Shown here: positions 1-6,528 of the stretch, piece after piece
Layout: each line of letters starts with the position of its first letter
Numbering within the stretch: the stretch's first letter is position 1
Position numbers and translations under genes: made by a program
Notes under the pieces: generated by a model
Seen by the model: the letters and a program-made list of their open reading frames with translations, nothing else
What the model was told of the DNA's origin: nothing
Database searches by the model: none
From: Sulfurimonas sp.
Lineage (GTDB): Bacteria > Campylobacterota > Campylobacteria > Campylobacterales > Sulfurimonadaceae
Assembly: GCA_026988735.1 (NCBI GenBank)
Contig: JALSKR010000236.1
Coordinates: 1 to 9,542, forward strand
Reading direction: 5' to 3'
Length of the DNA stretch: 9,542 nucleotides

Positions 1-2
1 TA

Positions 3-1985
3 TCCCTGAACAAGGCAGATAAAAAACGCCGCAGAAGAAAAACCTCTATTCTTTTGGATGATTTGAAAGCAGGTGATTATGTAGTTCATGAAGATTATGG
101 TGTGGGTATCTTTGAAAAAATCGAAAAGACAGAAATACTCGGTGGTGTCAAAGACTTTATCGTCATTAAGTATGTCGGTGATGACAAGATACTGCTGCCT
201 GTAGAAAATCTTGATTATATTGACAGATATATTGCCGGAGGCGGTGCAACACCTGTCCTTGACAGGCTTGGAAAAGGAAGTTTCGGCAAACTCAAAGCAA
301 AAGTGAAAAAAAGGCTCCTTGAAATTGCAGGACAGATTGTTAACACAGCAGCAGCAAGAGCGCTTATTAAGGCACCTAAAATCTCTCTGGATAAAAAAGC
401 GTTACAGGAGTTTCAGGCACTTTCAGGTTTTGAATATACAGATGATCAGACTCAGGCTGTTGCAGAGATACTCGGACAAATGAGTTCGGGTCATATTATG
501 GACAGACTGCTTAGTGGAGATGTCGGTTTTGGCAAAACAGAAATCGCACTCAACACTATTTATGCGGCATATAAGTCAGGCTATCAGTCGGCATTTATTG
601 TACCGACTACACTGCTCTCCGCCCAGCACTGGCGTTCTTTGGATGAGCGGTTTAAAGATTTGGGTATCCGTTATGCAAAACTTGACAGATTTGTCACCAC
701 AAAAGAGAAAAATGCCGTCATCAAGGGGCTGGCAAGCGGCGAAATAGACTGTGTAGTCGGGACACACACGCTTTTTGGACTGGAATTTAAAAATCTCGGC
801 GTGGTTATAATAGATGAAGAGCATAAATTTGGCGTCAAACAAAAAGAGAAAATAAAAGAGCTCTATCACAATGTGCATCTGCTCTCTATGAGCGCCACAC
901 CGATTCCGCGTTCACTGAATCAGGCACTCAGTTCCATAAAAACAATGAGTCAGCTTCTAACAGCACCGAGTGAGCGTCAGGGGGTGAGGACTTTTGTCAA
1001 AGAGTATGATGAAAAGCTGATAAAAGAGGTAATACTCAGAGAACTTCGCCGTGGCGGTCAGGTTTTTTATGTCCATAACTCTATAGATCACATGCCTATA
1101 AAAATGGGTGAACTGCAGGCACTTTTACCGGACTTGAGAATGCTTATGCTGCATTCTAAAATATCAGCAGTTGAGACAGAAAAAGAGTTGTTGAAATTTG
1201 AAGCAGGCGAATATGATGTCATGATAGCAACGTCAATCATTGAGAGTGGTATCCATATGCCCCGTGTCAATACCATCATAGTAGACGGGGCGGACAGATT
1301 TGGCATTGCAGATCTGCATCAGCTTCGCGGGCGTGTCGGTCGTGGACACAGTGAAGGTTTTGCCTACTTTATTGTGCAAAACAAAGAAAACCTGACAGAT
1401 GAAGCAAAAAAACGTCTTTTGGCATTGGAATCAAACTCCTTTTTGGGTTCAGGTTCTGTGCTGGCACATCATGATTTGGAAATTCGCGGCGGAGGGAATC
1501 TTGTCGGAGATGCACAAAGCGGGCATATTAAAAATATAGGCTATTCACTCTATCTTCGAATGCTTGAAGATGCTATAAAAGAGCTGAGTAATACAGCCGA
1601 GGGAGAGAGGGCAAAAGTAGATGTCAAACTGAGCATATCTGCTTTTATCAGCGATGAAACTGTGCAAGAAGACAGGTTGCGTTTGGATATCTACAGAAGA
1701 CTTTCACAGTGTGAAAATGCAATAGAGATTTATGAAATAGAAGAAGAGGTCATTGACCGTTTTGGTGAGCTTGATACGCCTACAAAACAGTTTTTTGAAC
1801 TTATGGTTATTAAGCTTCTGTCTCTGGAGAAAAAAATCAAAACGATTTCAAACTATGGACAAAATATCACATTTACCTATGTAAATGAGTCCAAGGAGAC
1901 AATAAAATCGGATTCGAAAGATGATGATGACATTATCAAAGCTACACTGTACTATTTAAGAAATAACAAACCAAAAGTGCTCTAA
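3..1985 (+). CDS. mfd: Transcription-repair coupling factor Mfd (5' end outside window)
   Basis: Mfd is a DNA translocase that pushes stalled RNA polymerase off damaged DNA and recruits UvrA. The frame is open to the left edge, so the N-terminal UvrB-like part is missing and 660 codons remain. Partial-protein residues about 20-95 form the CarD-like RNA polymerase interaction domain (VVHEDYGVGIF). The superfamily 2 helicase core follows: Walker A GDVGFGKTE near nt 515-540, Walker B DEEH at 813-824, SATPIPRS near 891-912, and the translocase motif HQLRGRVGRG near 1317-1346. The TRCF segment HDLEIRGGGNLVG lies near 1468-1506, with a C-terminal Mfd domain to the end. The Walker B box is DEEH where E. 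coli has DEEQ. A TTG at nt 54 could be mistaken for a start, but in-frame coding continues upstream of it. The stop TAA touches the next gene's TTG, suggesting one transcript. Identification is firm. Confidence 0.97.
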   Translation, partial: SLNKADKKRRRRKTSILLDDLKAGDYVVHEDYGVGIFEKIEKTEILGGVKDFIVIKYVGDDKILLPVENLDYIDRYIAGGGATPVLDRLGKGSFGKLKAKVKKRLLEIAGQIVNTAAARALIKAPKISLDKKALQEFQALSGFEYTDDQTQAVAEILGQMSSGHIMDRLLSGDVGFGKTEIALNTIYAAYKSGYQSAFIVPTTLLSAQHWRSLDERFKDLGIRYAKLDRFVTTKEKNAVIKGLASGEIDCVVGTHTLFGLEFKNLGVVIIDEEHKFGVKQKEKIKELYHNVHLLSMSATPIPRSLNQALSSIKTMSQLLTAPSERQGVRTFVKEYDEKLIKEVILRELRRGGQVFYVHNSIDHMPIKMGELQALLPDLRMLMLHSKISAVETEKELLKFEAGEYDVMIATSIIESGIHMPRVNTIIVDGADRFGIADLHQLRGRVGRGHSEGFAYFIVQNKENLTDEAKKRLLALESNSFLGSGSVLAHHDLEIRGGGNLVGDAQSGHIKNIGYSLYLRMLEDAIKELSNTAEGERAKVDVKLSISAFISDETVQEDRLRLDIYRRLSQCENAIEIYEIEEEVIDRFGELDTPTKQFFELMVIKLLSLEKKIKTISNYGQNITFTYVNESKETIKSDSKDDDDIIKATLYYLRNNKPKVL

Positions 1986-2396
1986 TTGGTATATCTTACT
2001 CTTTTTTTAAGCGCTTTTGGGGCTGCGACTTTATTGCCGGTTGTGAGTGAAGCTGTATTGGTTTATGATATTACAGCCGGTTACAATATTTATGCTCTGC
2101 TGGGTGTTGCCACTATCGGTAATACCCTTGGTTCATGTTTGAACTACTTTTTGGGTAAAAAAGGGCTTGATTATCTGGCACAGAAAAAATATGTAAAAAT
2201 GAGAGCGTACAAAAAAGCCGAATCAATGTTTAAGAGTTACGGCGCCATTGTGCTGCTTCTCTCCTGGGCTCCGATAATCGGCGATCCTATTACTTTTGTA
2301 GCCGGGGCTCTGCATTATAATTTTAAAAGATTTTTTTTGCTTGTTTTGTTTGCAAAAGGTATCCGTTATATTCTATTGGCACTTTTTTTTATCTGA
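1986..2396 (+). CDS. YqaA family (SNARE-associated/DedA-like) inner membrane protein
   Basis: A 136-residue integral membrane protein of the small YqaA branch of the DedA/VTT superfamily; the transport role of this branch is not settled. It matches E. coli YqaA along its length as I remember it: ATLLPVVSEAVLV near residues 14-26, a GNTLGSCLNYFLGK segment near 46-59, SWAPIIGDPITFVAG near 92-106, and AKGIRYILLAL near 123-133. About four hydrophobic stretches are visible (roughly 1-26, 32-56, 84-107, 112-136), with a basic loop of Lys/Arg between the second and third. The start is a TTG directly after the mfd stop, with no good ribosome-binding site, so translational coupling to mfd is likely. 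The reading frame crosses two runs of eight T without losing the family match. The 3' end overlaps the convergent C26 gene by eight bases. Confidence 0.88.
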   Translation: MVYLTLFLSAFGAATLLPVVSEAVLVYDITAGYNIYALLGVATIGNTLGSCLNYFLGKKGLDYLAQKKYVKMRAYKKAESMFKSYGAIVLLLSWAPIIGDPITFVAGALHYNFKRFFLLVLFAKGIRYILLALFFI

Positions 2397-3062
2397 TTTT
2401 CATCTCTTTGGAAAAAGCTTCAAAAATGCGGTATGTACTCCAGTGATAGGGCATAAACTCAGGATGCCACTGTAAACCCAGAATGAAGTTTTCATTGTCT
2501 GTTTCAATGGCCTGTATTAAACCGTTTGTATCTTTTGCTGTAACTTTCAGCCCTTTTCCCAGTGTTTTGAGTGTTTGATGATGTAGGGCATTGACTTGTA
2601 ATTTTTTTGCTTTGAGAATTTTATGCAGGTGACTTCTTGGTTCTATCTTAATGGTATTTAGAGGCAACAGGGAATGCGGATGTTTAAATTCCAAATCCAT
2701 TTCCTGAATATGCAGGTGAAGTGATCCTCCCATAAAGAGGTTGATAAGTTGCATGCCTCTGCATATACCCATGACAGGAATGTTTTGTGTAAGTGCGCGC
2801 TCAAGTAAAAAGAGTTCCATTGCATCACGCAGTGGTTCGGTTTTTTTATACTGGGATGTTTGTATGTATGAAAAGTATCGGGATCAATATCCACACCTCC
2901 TGTAAGTAGAAGCCCATCCATTTGGGTGTTTTTATCCCAATTATCAGGATGTAAAAACTTTGTGTTTACACCAAAAAGCGTGAGCAAAGCACGACTTGTC
3001 ATCCAGGCACTGCGACTTCCTTTACTTGAGCCTGTTATGATTATATTTGTTTTTTCAGCCAT
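2389..3062 (-). pseudogene. Peptidase C26 / PuuD-like gamma-glutamyl hydrolase, split by a -1 frame change at an A7 run
   Basis: A class I glutamine amidotransferase-fold hydrolase of the C26 type, which cleaves gamma-glutamyl amide bonds. The gene starts at ATG 3062 with GAAGG seven to eight bases upstream. Frame 0 encodes 74 residues ending at the A7 run (nt 2847-2841), including the family motif LLLTGGVDIDP. Continuing in frame 0 gives unrelated sequence to a stop at 2658 (134 residues). A -1 shift at the run gives TEPLRDAMELFLL and then 150 normal residues to the stop at 2389, total 224, the usual size for the family. The joined protein has the whole triad: Cys101 in GICRGMQ, His200 and Glu202 in LQWHPEF, plus VNALHHQ. 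The frames contain no other damage, so this is a fresh one-base deletion, a sequencing error, or genuine frameshifting. It overlaps the amidoligase gene by 22 bases, so the two are probably co-transcribed. Confidence 0.85.
2841..2847 (-). other. A_AAA_AAA slippery run at the frame break of the C26 gene
   Basis: Read on the minus strand, the zero-frame codons are ATA AAA AAA CCG, giving the canonical -1 heptamer A AAA AAA. Slipping back one base gives AAA AAA ACC GAA and enters the frame that encodes the rest of the enzyme. Five bases further on, CCAcTGC and GCAaTGG (2835-2829 and 2823-2817) can form a short imperfect stem with a five-base loop. I see no strong Shine-Dalgarno-like stimulator upstream. 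The run is certain; its use as a recoding site is only a hypothesis. Confidence 0.5.
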
Positions 3063-4051
3063 ATATCTACCTTCTGCAACCACTTCTCTTTTTTTAAAAA
3101 CGAAAAAGGGTCAGTGAGGTATCTGCTGTACTCACTGGCAAGTGTAGCAAGCATCTCTTTGTCCTGGGCAAGTTTTTCAATGATGACCCAGCTGTTCCAG
3201 CCATCATAGGTATGCCACTCTTTTTTGTCAACCTTGGAGTTTGGAAGACGATAATGATAGGCAGGACGCGGTGAAATTTTTTCATCGGGAAGTGTCTTGA
3301 ACACCTGATTGGAATCTATCCAGGCAAGCAGAGGCAAAAGGTCTAATGCACGATTACGGGTAGGATTGTATTGAAGATAGTCGCAGACAAACCGGTCTAT
3401 ATCCGGTTTGTAAGAGGCATTGAGTACTTTTTGTATATACTCCTCTTCAAAAGGTTTGATATAAGGGCTGATTCTGCGCACAATATCCGGTTGCAGCCAC
3501 AACACAAGCGTCTCATAGAGAATAAAAAATGCCCTGAGCGTATCAATAATTTCTGTCACCTCAAAAGAGAAGGCTTGGGGATTGATATGAAAGCCAAAGG
3601 CATAGAGAGGATTGGCATCGGTTCCAAGTGCTCCATTGGTTCGAAAAGTCTCTTTTATCTTCTCTATAATTTCGATTTTATCCAAAGGAAGCGGTGGTGT
3701 TGTAATTTCATAAGGTACTACAGTTTGAGAAAGGGTGGCAATGAACTCTTCTAATGCCAGTGCAATTTCTGTTTCGATAAATTGCTCAAGTCCTATGTTC
3801 TGCAGCCATTTTTGCAAGCCCTGAGAAATAAGAAACTGAAAATCAAGTACAAGACTGAAGTCGCCATAGTATGTATCTCTGATTTTGTAATGATAAGGAT
3901 TTATTTTTTCAATACTGCCGGATTCTAAAGTTTCAATAAGTAATTCTGCACTTTTTTGCAGTTCTATGGCACTGTATTCAAGTTCAAAGCCGACTTTTCG
4001 AAGTTCATGGGAAGAAGCAATAAGCACAGGCGGTTGCATAAAAGGATTCAT
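3041..4051 (-). CDS. Amidoligase-family protein (putative COOH-NH2 ligase)
   Basis: A 336-residue protein matching the putative amidoligase family (PF12224-like), distant relatives of glutamine synthetase and gamma-glutamylcysteine ligase that are predicted to join a carboxylate to an amine using ATP. Visible marks in order: KVGFELEY with Glu23 and Glu25 (metal/ATP site), YGDFSLVLD near 62-70, YEITTPP with Glu115, and FGFHINP with His155, Asn157 and Pro158. The C-terminal half is largely helical and ends in a Lys/Trp-rich tail. I chose ATG 4051: an upstream in-frame ATG at 4123 would run into the divergent phosphoesterase gene and adds 24 residues without family resemblance. The substrate cannot be read from the sequence. 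The stop lies inside the C26 hydrolase gene, so ligase and hydrolase are likely made together and act on the same amide-linked product. Confidence 0.8.
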   Translation of the reverse strand: MNPFMQPPVLIASSHELRKVGFELEYSAIELQKSAELLIETLESGSIEKINPYHYKIRDTYYGDFSLVLDFQFLISQGLQKWLQNIGLEQFIETEIALALEEFIATLSQTVVPYEITTPPLPLDKIEIIEKIKETFRTNGALGTDANPLYAFGFHINPQAFSFEVTEIIDTLRAFFILYETLVLWLQPDIVRRISPYIKPFEEEYIQKVLNASYKPDIDRFVCDYLQYNPTRNRALDLLPLLAWIDSNQVFKTLPDEKISPRPAYHYRLPNSKVDKKEWHTYDGWNSWVIIEKLAQDKEMLATLASEYSRYLTDPFSFLKKEKWLQKVDIWLKKQI

Positions 4052-4057
4052 GCTGTA

Positions 4058-4063
4058 ATTATA
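4058..4063 (-). promoter_or_regulatory. Candidate -10 (TATAAT) for the amidoligase gene
   Basis: On the minus strand TATAAT is followed by only six bases (TACAGC) before the chosen ATG at 4051. If used, transcription would begin at or next to the start codon and give a leaderless message. This fits the lack of a Shine-Dalgarno sequence there. No -35 is seen, and an alternative start site further upstream is possible. Confidence 0.4.
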
Positions 4064-4076
4064 CTCTATATTTAGA

Positions 4077-4082
4077 TATAAT
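4077..4082 (+). promoter_or_regulatory. Candidate -10 (TATAAT) for the YmdB-like phosphoesterase
   Basis: A perfect TATAAT in a very AT-rich stretch. A start of transcription near 4089 would leave a leader of about 22 bases before the TTG start at 4111. No clear -35 is present. It lies about 14 bases from the opposite-facing -10 of the amidoligase, so the two genes share a compact divergent promoter region. Confidence 0.5.
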
Positions 4083-4110
4083 TTCGAAAATTTAACAAAA
4101 GAATGATACA

Positions 4111-4917
4111 TTGAAAATAGCATTTATAGGCGATATATTAGGGCAACCCGGGCGTGTCATGTTGCGTGATTATCTGAAAAAAATAAAAGAAGAACATGAA
4201 ATTGATTTTGTTATTGCAAATTATGAAAATGCTTCTCATGGTTTTGGTTTGACACTTAAAAATGCAAATGAACTTTTCTCATACGGCATTGATGTTATGA
4301 GCGGAGGCAATCATACTTGGGATAAAAAAGATATTATTCCCCTTTTGGATACACATGAACTGCTGCGACCGCATAATTATCCCGATGAAGTGCCGGGAAC
4401 AGGTCTGCGTATTTATGATATCAATGGTGAAAAGCTTGCTGTACTTAATATAATGGGACATTATTCAATGCCCTATACTGATAATGCTTTTCGCTGTGCA
4501 AAGAATACGGTAGAGGCATTACATGTAAAGGGTATAAAAAATATTTTTATTGATTTTCATGCTGAGGCAACGAGTGAAAAACGTGCTATGATGATGATGC
4601 TTCAGGGAAAAGTAAGCGGGATTATCGGGACACATACGCATGTCGGTACTGATGACTTTCAAATTGTAAACGGTACGGCATATATGAGTGATATAGGACT
4701 TACAGGATGCCGTGACAATATAATAGGCATGGATAAAGATGTTCCGATAAAACAGTTTCTGACAGGTTTAAAAGGGCATTTTGACATTCCCAAAAGGTGT
4801 AAAAAAATTCTGCAGATGGCTGTCATGCAGATAAATGAGGGCAAGTGCAGTGAAGCATACAAACTGAAAATTTTTGATGACAACAGAGTGATTACAACAG
4901 AGGCGTGGTTGGATTAG
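4111..4917 (+). CDS. YmdB/TIGR00282-family metallophosphoesterase
   Basis: A 268-residue cytoplasmic calcineurin-like phosphoesterase of the TIGR00282 family, whose characterised members (B. subtilis YmdB, D. radiodurans DR1281) hydrolyse 2',3'-cyclic nucleotides or related phosphodiesters with two metal ions. The metal and active-site residues are all visible: Asp8 in FIGDILG, Glu39-Asn40 in NYENASHGFG, Asn67-His68 in GGNHTWD, His150 in DFHAEATSEK, and His175 and His177 in GTHTHVGTDD. The family segment YMSDIGLTG follows. The length is typical. The start is TTG: MKIAFIGD is the conserved N-terminus, and the nearby ATG at 4103 is out of frame and stops at once. The ribosome-binding site is poor. 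It stands alone on its strand, and its stop overlaps the stop of the convergent hypothetical gene. Confidence 0.93.
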   Translation: MKIAFIGDILGQPGRVMLRDYLKKIKEEHEIDFVIANYENASHGFGLTLKNANELFSYGIDVMSGGNHTWDKKDIIPLLDTHELLRPHNYPDEVPGTGLRIYDINGEKLAVLNIMGHYSMPYTDNAFRCAKNTVEALHVKGIKNIFIDFHAEATSEKRAMMMMLQGKVSGIIGTHTHVGTDDFQIVNGTAYMSDIGLTGCRDNIIGMDKDVPIKQFLTGLKGHFDIPKRCKKILQMAVMQINEGKCSEAYKLKIFDDNRVITTEAWLD

Positions 4918-5363
4918 GCTGCAGTGATTTTGTAGTAATTGTCATTCGCAATATATGTGTTTATAAACTTTTGTTTTAAAAGAGTGTTTTGCTGTATATT
5001 TTCAGGCTGTTTTATTTCCTGTGTTAAAGCTGTTTTAGGTTTTTGCGCAAGAGAAAAAAGTTTTGCGTTCTCACTGTACGCATTTTGTGCGCTTGTGATT
5101 TTATTTATTTTTTCAAATTTTATTTTGGAGTACTCTTTTTTAGTCTCATTGTGTTGCTGCAGTAATTGCTGATTATGGAGTGATTTATAGTTTGAGATAT
5201 AATTTAAGGGTATTTTTGCAGGAGATGATACAATTTTTTCAAGGTTGTCAGAAAACAGTCTCTTTTGAAATGAATCATTTTTTTCATTTTCATTATGTGT
5301 ACTTTTATCTATTTTCGATGCAGGTTTGTTTGTTATATAAGTATTGTAGGACGAAACAAACAT
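4914..5363 (-). CDS. Hypothetical hydrophilic 149-residue protein
   Basis: I do not recognise this protein. From ATG 5363, preceded by GGAG with six bases of spacing, it encodes 149 residues starting MFVSSYNTYITNKPASK. It is rich in Lys, Asn, Gln, Ser and Thr, lacks Cys, and has no signal peptide or membrane segment. The central part (about 65-95), rich in Gln, Lys and Glu, may form a helix or coiled coil, and much of the rest looks disordered. An in-frame ATG at 5375 exists but is part of the ribosome-binding site. Its reality is supported by the good ribosome-binding site, an extended -10 upstream, a four-base (TTAG) overlap with the stop of the convergent gene, and intergenic packing that fits on both sides. 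It is divergent from the response regulator gene. Function unknown. Confidence 0.7.
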   Translation of the reverse strand: MFVSSYNTYITNKPASKIDKSTHNENEKNDSFQKRLFSDNLEKIVSSPAKIPLNYISNYKSLHNQQLLQQHNETKKEYSKIKFEKINKITSAQNAYSENAKLFSLAQKPKTALTQEIKQPENIQQNTLLKQKFINTYIANDNYYKITAA

Positions 5364-5400
5364 CTTTTTCTCCATTTCTTAAAGTTTACACATTTGTTTT

Positions 5401-5409
5401 ATTATAACA
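5401..5409 (-). promoter_or_regulatory. Extended -10 promoter for the hypothetical gene
   Basis: On the minus strand the sequence reads TGTTATAAT, a TGN-TATAAT extended -10 with the hexamer at 5406-5401. Transcription would begin near 5394 and give a leader of about 31 bases that contains the GGAG ribosome-binding site. It faces away from the promoter of the response regulator, 15 bases apart hexamer to hexamer. Confidence 0.6.
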
Positions 5410-5418
5410 TAGAATCTT

Positions 5419-5427
5419 TGATATAAT
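5419..5427 (+). promoter_or_regulatory. Extended -10 promoter for the response regulator
   Basis: TGATATAAT is a TGN-TATAAT extended -10 with the hexamer at 5422-5427. Transcription near 5434 would give a leader of about 19 bases containing AAGG at 5441-5444, eight bases before the ATG at 5453. No -35 is evident, as is common in this group. Confidence 0.6.
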
Positions 5428-5452
5428 AATAAAAAATATTAAGGCATGGTGT

Positions 5453-6127
5453 ATGAGTGCAAACATAGTGATAGTTGAAGATGAAGAAGATTTACTTGAA
5501 CTGTTGGAATATACTCTGGAAAAAGAGGGGTTTGAAACAATAGGTTTTTTAAATACAAAAACAGTTGTACAGATTTTAGATGAAGAAGATATAGATTTAC
5601 TTATAATGGACAGAAACCTTCCTGGTGTTGAGGGAAGTGAGTTTGTTGCAAAATTACGTGATGAGGGGCTTGATATACCCGTTATATTTTTAAGTGCAAA
5701 AGACAGAGATGAAGATATTGAGAGCGGATTTTTGAGAGGCGGAGATGATTACATCACAAAACCGTTTAATATGAAAGAGTTAGTCCTTCGCATTCGGTCT
5801 GTGTTAAAAAGAACTTCAAAAAAATACAATAATTCAAAATTGCTTTTTAGAGATTTACTGCTCGATAAAAGCAGCAGAACATTACATGTAGATGGAAGAG
5901 CTGTTGATGTGACAAAGCTTGAATTTGATCTTTTAAGTGAATTTATTCTCAACAAAAACAGTGTACTTGACAGAGATTATCTGCTTGAAAATGTTTGGGG
6001 TGACAGTGAAAATCATCAGTACAAGACGGTAAATGTTGCTATAAACAGACTCAAAGAGAAGATAGACCCGGACAAATCAAAAGACTATATACAAACAGTT
6101 CGCGGAGTAGGGTATAAAATATGTTAA
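5453..6127 (+). CDS. OmpR/PhoB-family two-component response regulator
   Basis: A 224-residue DNA-binding response regulator. The receiver domain (about 1-120) has the acidic pocket Glu9-Asp10, the phosphoacceptor Asp53 in LLIMDRNLPG, Ser81 at the conserved Thr/Ser position in IFLSAKD, and Lys103 in YITKPF, so it should be phosphorylatable. It is therefore not of the atypical HP1043/CosR type. The winged-helix domain (about 130-224) carries TKLEFDLLSEFI, the recognition-helix region TVNVAINRLKEKI and the terminal hairpin IQTVRGVGYKIC. In many operons a histidine kinase gene follows directly. Here the next gene is a small HTH protein and no kinase is in the window, so the partner is encoded elsewhere or has been separated. 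Target genes cannot be told from the sequence. Confidence 0.92.
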   Translation: MSANIVIVEDEEDLLELLEYTLEKEGFETIGFLNTKTVVQILDEEDIDLLIMDRNLPGVEGSEFVAKLRDEGLDIPVIFLSAKDRDEDIESGFLRGGDDYITKPFNMKELVLRIRSVLKRTSKKYNNSKLLFRDLLLDKSSRTLHVDGRAVDVTKLEFDLLSEFILNKNSVLDRDYLLENVWGDSENHQYKTVNVAINRLKEKIDPDKSKDYIQTVRGVGYKIC

Positions 6128-6163
6128 CAAATTGACATATTTTTAGGTTTCTTGATTTTTCTT

Positions 6164-6172
6164 TGTTATATT
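6164..6172 (+). promoter_or_regulatory. Extended -10 promoter for the small HTH gene
   Basis: TGTTATATT gives an extended -10 with hexamer TATATT at 6167-6172. Transcription near 6179 would leave a leader of about 13 bases, just enough for the AGGAG at 6182-6186. A TTGACA at 6132-6137 is too far upstream (29 bases) to be its -35. Confidence 0.45.
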
Positions 6173-6181
6173 GTTGCTCTT

Positions 6182-6186
6182 AGGAG
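6182..6186 (+). promoter_or_regulatory. AGGAG ribosome-binding site that fixes the HTH gene start
   Basis: AGGAG is five bases before the ATG at 6192 and follows the alternative in-frame start at 6171. It therefore selects ATG 6192. Confidence 0.7.
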
Positions 6187-6191
6187 TAAGA

Positions 6192-6428
6192 ATGAGAGAT
6201 TTTCGAACGATTATAGAAGTTTTAAAAGAACATATTGCAAATGGTTCAAAGGCTAAAGTATATGATAAAGATGTAGCAAATTTACTAAATATTTCCCAGT
6301 CAAAATTTGCAACAATCAAAAAAAGAAACTCTACCCCTTTTGTTGAGATATTAGAATATTGCCACCACAAAAATTTATGCTGCAATGAAATATTTTTTGA
6401 TGCAAACATCTCCTCTTTGCCCCGTTAA
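6192..6428 (+). CDS. Small phage CI-repressor-type HTH protein
   Basis: A 78-residue protein resembling the HTH domain of phage CI repressors (PF07022-like), a type common as stand-alone regulators in Campylobacterota. Residues about 23-57 contain the helix-turn-helix: VYDKDVANLLNISQSKFATIKKRNSTPF, broken here as VYDKDVANLLNIS (recognition of the first helix and turn) and QSKFATIKKRN (second helix). A Cys-Cys pair in NLCCNEIFFD precedes the end. There is no peptidase or dimerisation domain, so it is only the DNA-binding half of a classical CI. ATG 6192 has a strong AGGAG; an in-frame ATG at 6171 would fall in the promoter and is unlikely. It lies between the response regulator and hsdR, on the same strand, and could control the downstream restriction locus. 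That role is inferred from position only. Confidence 0.78.
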   Translation: MRDFRTIIEVLKEHIANGSKAKVYDKDVANLLNISQSKFATIKKRNSTPFVEILEYCHHKNLCCNEIFFDANISSLPR

Positions 6429-6468
6429 AATACCTGACTTTTAGTTTTTAAACAGAGCATCATTAAAC

Positions 6469-6510
6469 TTTCATCTGTATAGTGGTTAATTTTTGCTAAA
6501 ATAGATGAAA
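6469..6510. repeat. 8-bp inverted repeat around the hsdR -10
   Basis: TTTCATCT at 6469-6476 is matched by AGATGAAA at 6503-6510, separated by 26 bases. The right arm directly abuts the candidate -10 of hsdR and covers its expected transcription start, a placement suited to an operator. The match is perfect but short, so chance cannot be excluded. Confidence 0.4.
6494..6502 (+). promoter_or_regulatory. Extended -10 promoter for hsdR
   Basis: TGCTAAAAT gives an extended -10 with TAAAAT at 6497-6502. Transcription would begin near 6509, and AGGG at 6521-6524 serves as ribosome-binding site for the ATG at 6529. The 100-base gap between the HTH gene and hsdR holds this promoter and no gene. Confidence 0.5.
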
Positions 6511-6528
6511 ATATTTTAGTAGGGTTTA

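Noticed and set aside
2328..2390. Possible frameshift in yqaA at two runs of eight T
   Set aside because: The protein keeps matching the YqaA family on both sides of the runs and ends at the expected length.
2658..2840. Zero-frame continuation of the C26 gene beyond the A7 run as a real C-terminus
   Set aside because: The translated residues (Cys/Trp-rich, no family resemblance) replace a conserved catalytic region that is intact in the -1 frame, so this is out-of-frame reading.
4052..4123. Longer amidoligase start at ATG 4123
   Set aside because: It would overlap the divergent phosphoesterase gene and its promoter, and adds residues with no family match. ATG 4051 fits better.
4588..4600. 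ATG trinucleotide repeat (four Met codons) in the phosphoesterase
   Set aside because: Four units inside a conserved enzyme, with the reading frame and motifs kept; too short to call a phase-variable repeat.
4939..5407. Plus-strand open frames opposite the 149-residue protein
   Set aside because: They are Phe/Cys/Leu-rich reflections of Lys/Asn-rich codons on the other strand. The minus-strand gene has the better ribosome-binding site and promoter.
6132..6137. TTGACA as a -35 element
   Set aside because: The nearest good -10 starts 29 bases downstream, far outside the usual 16-18, so the perfect hexamer is probably chance.
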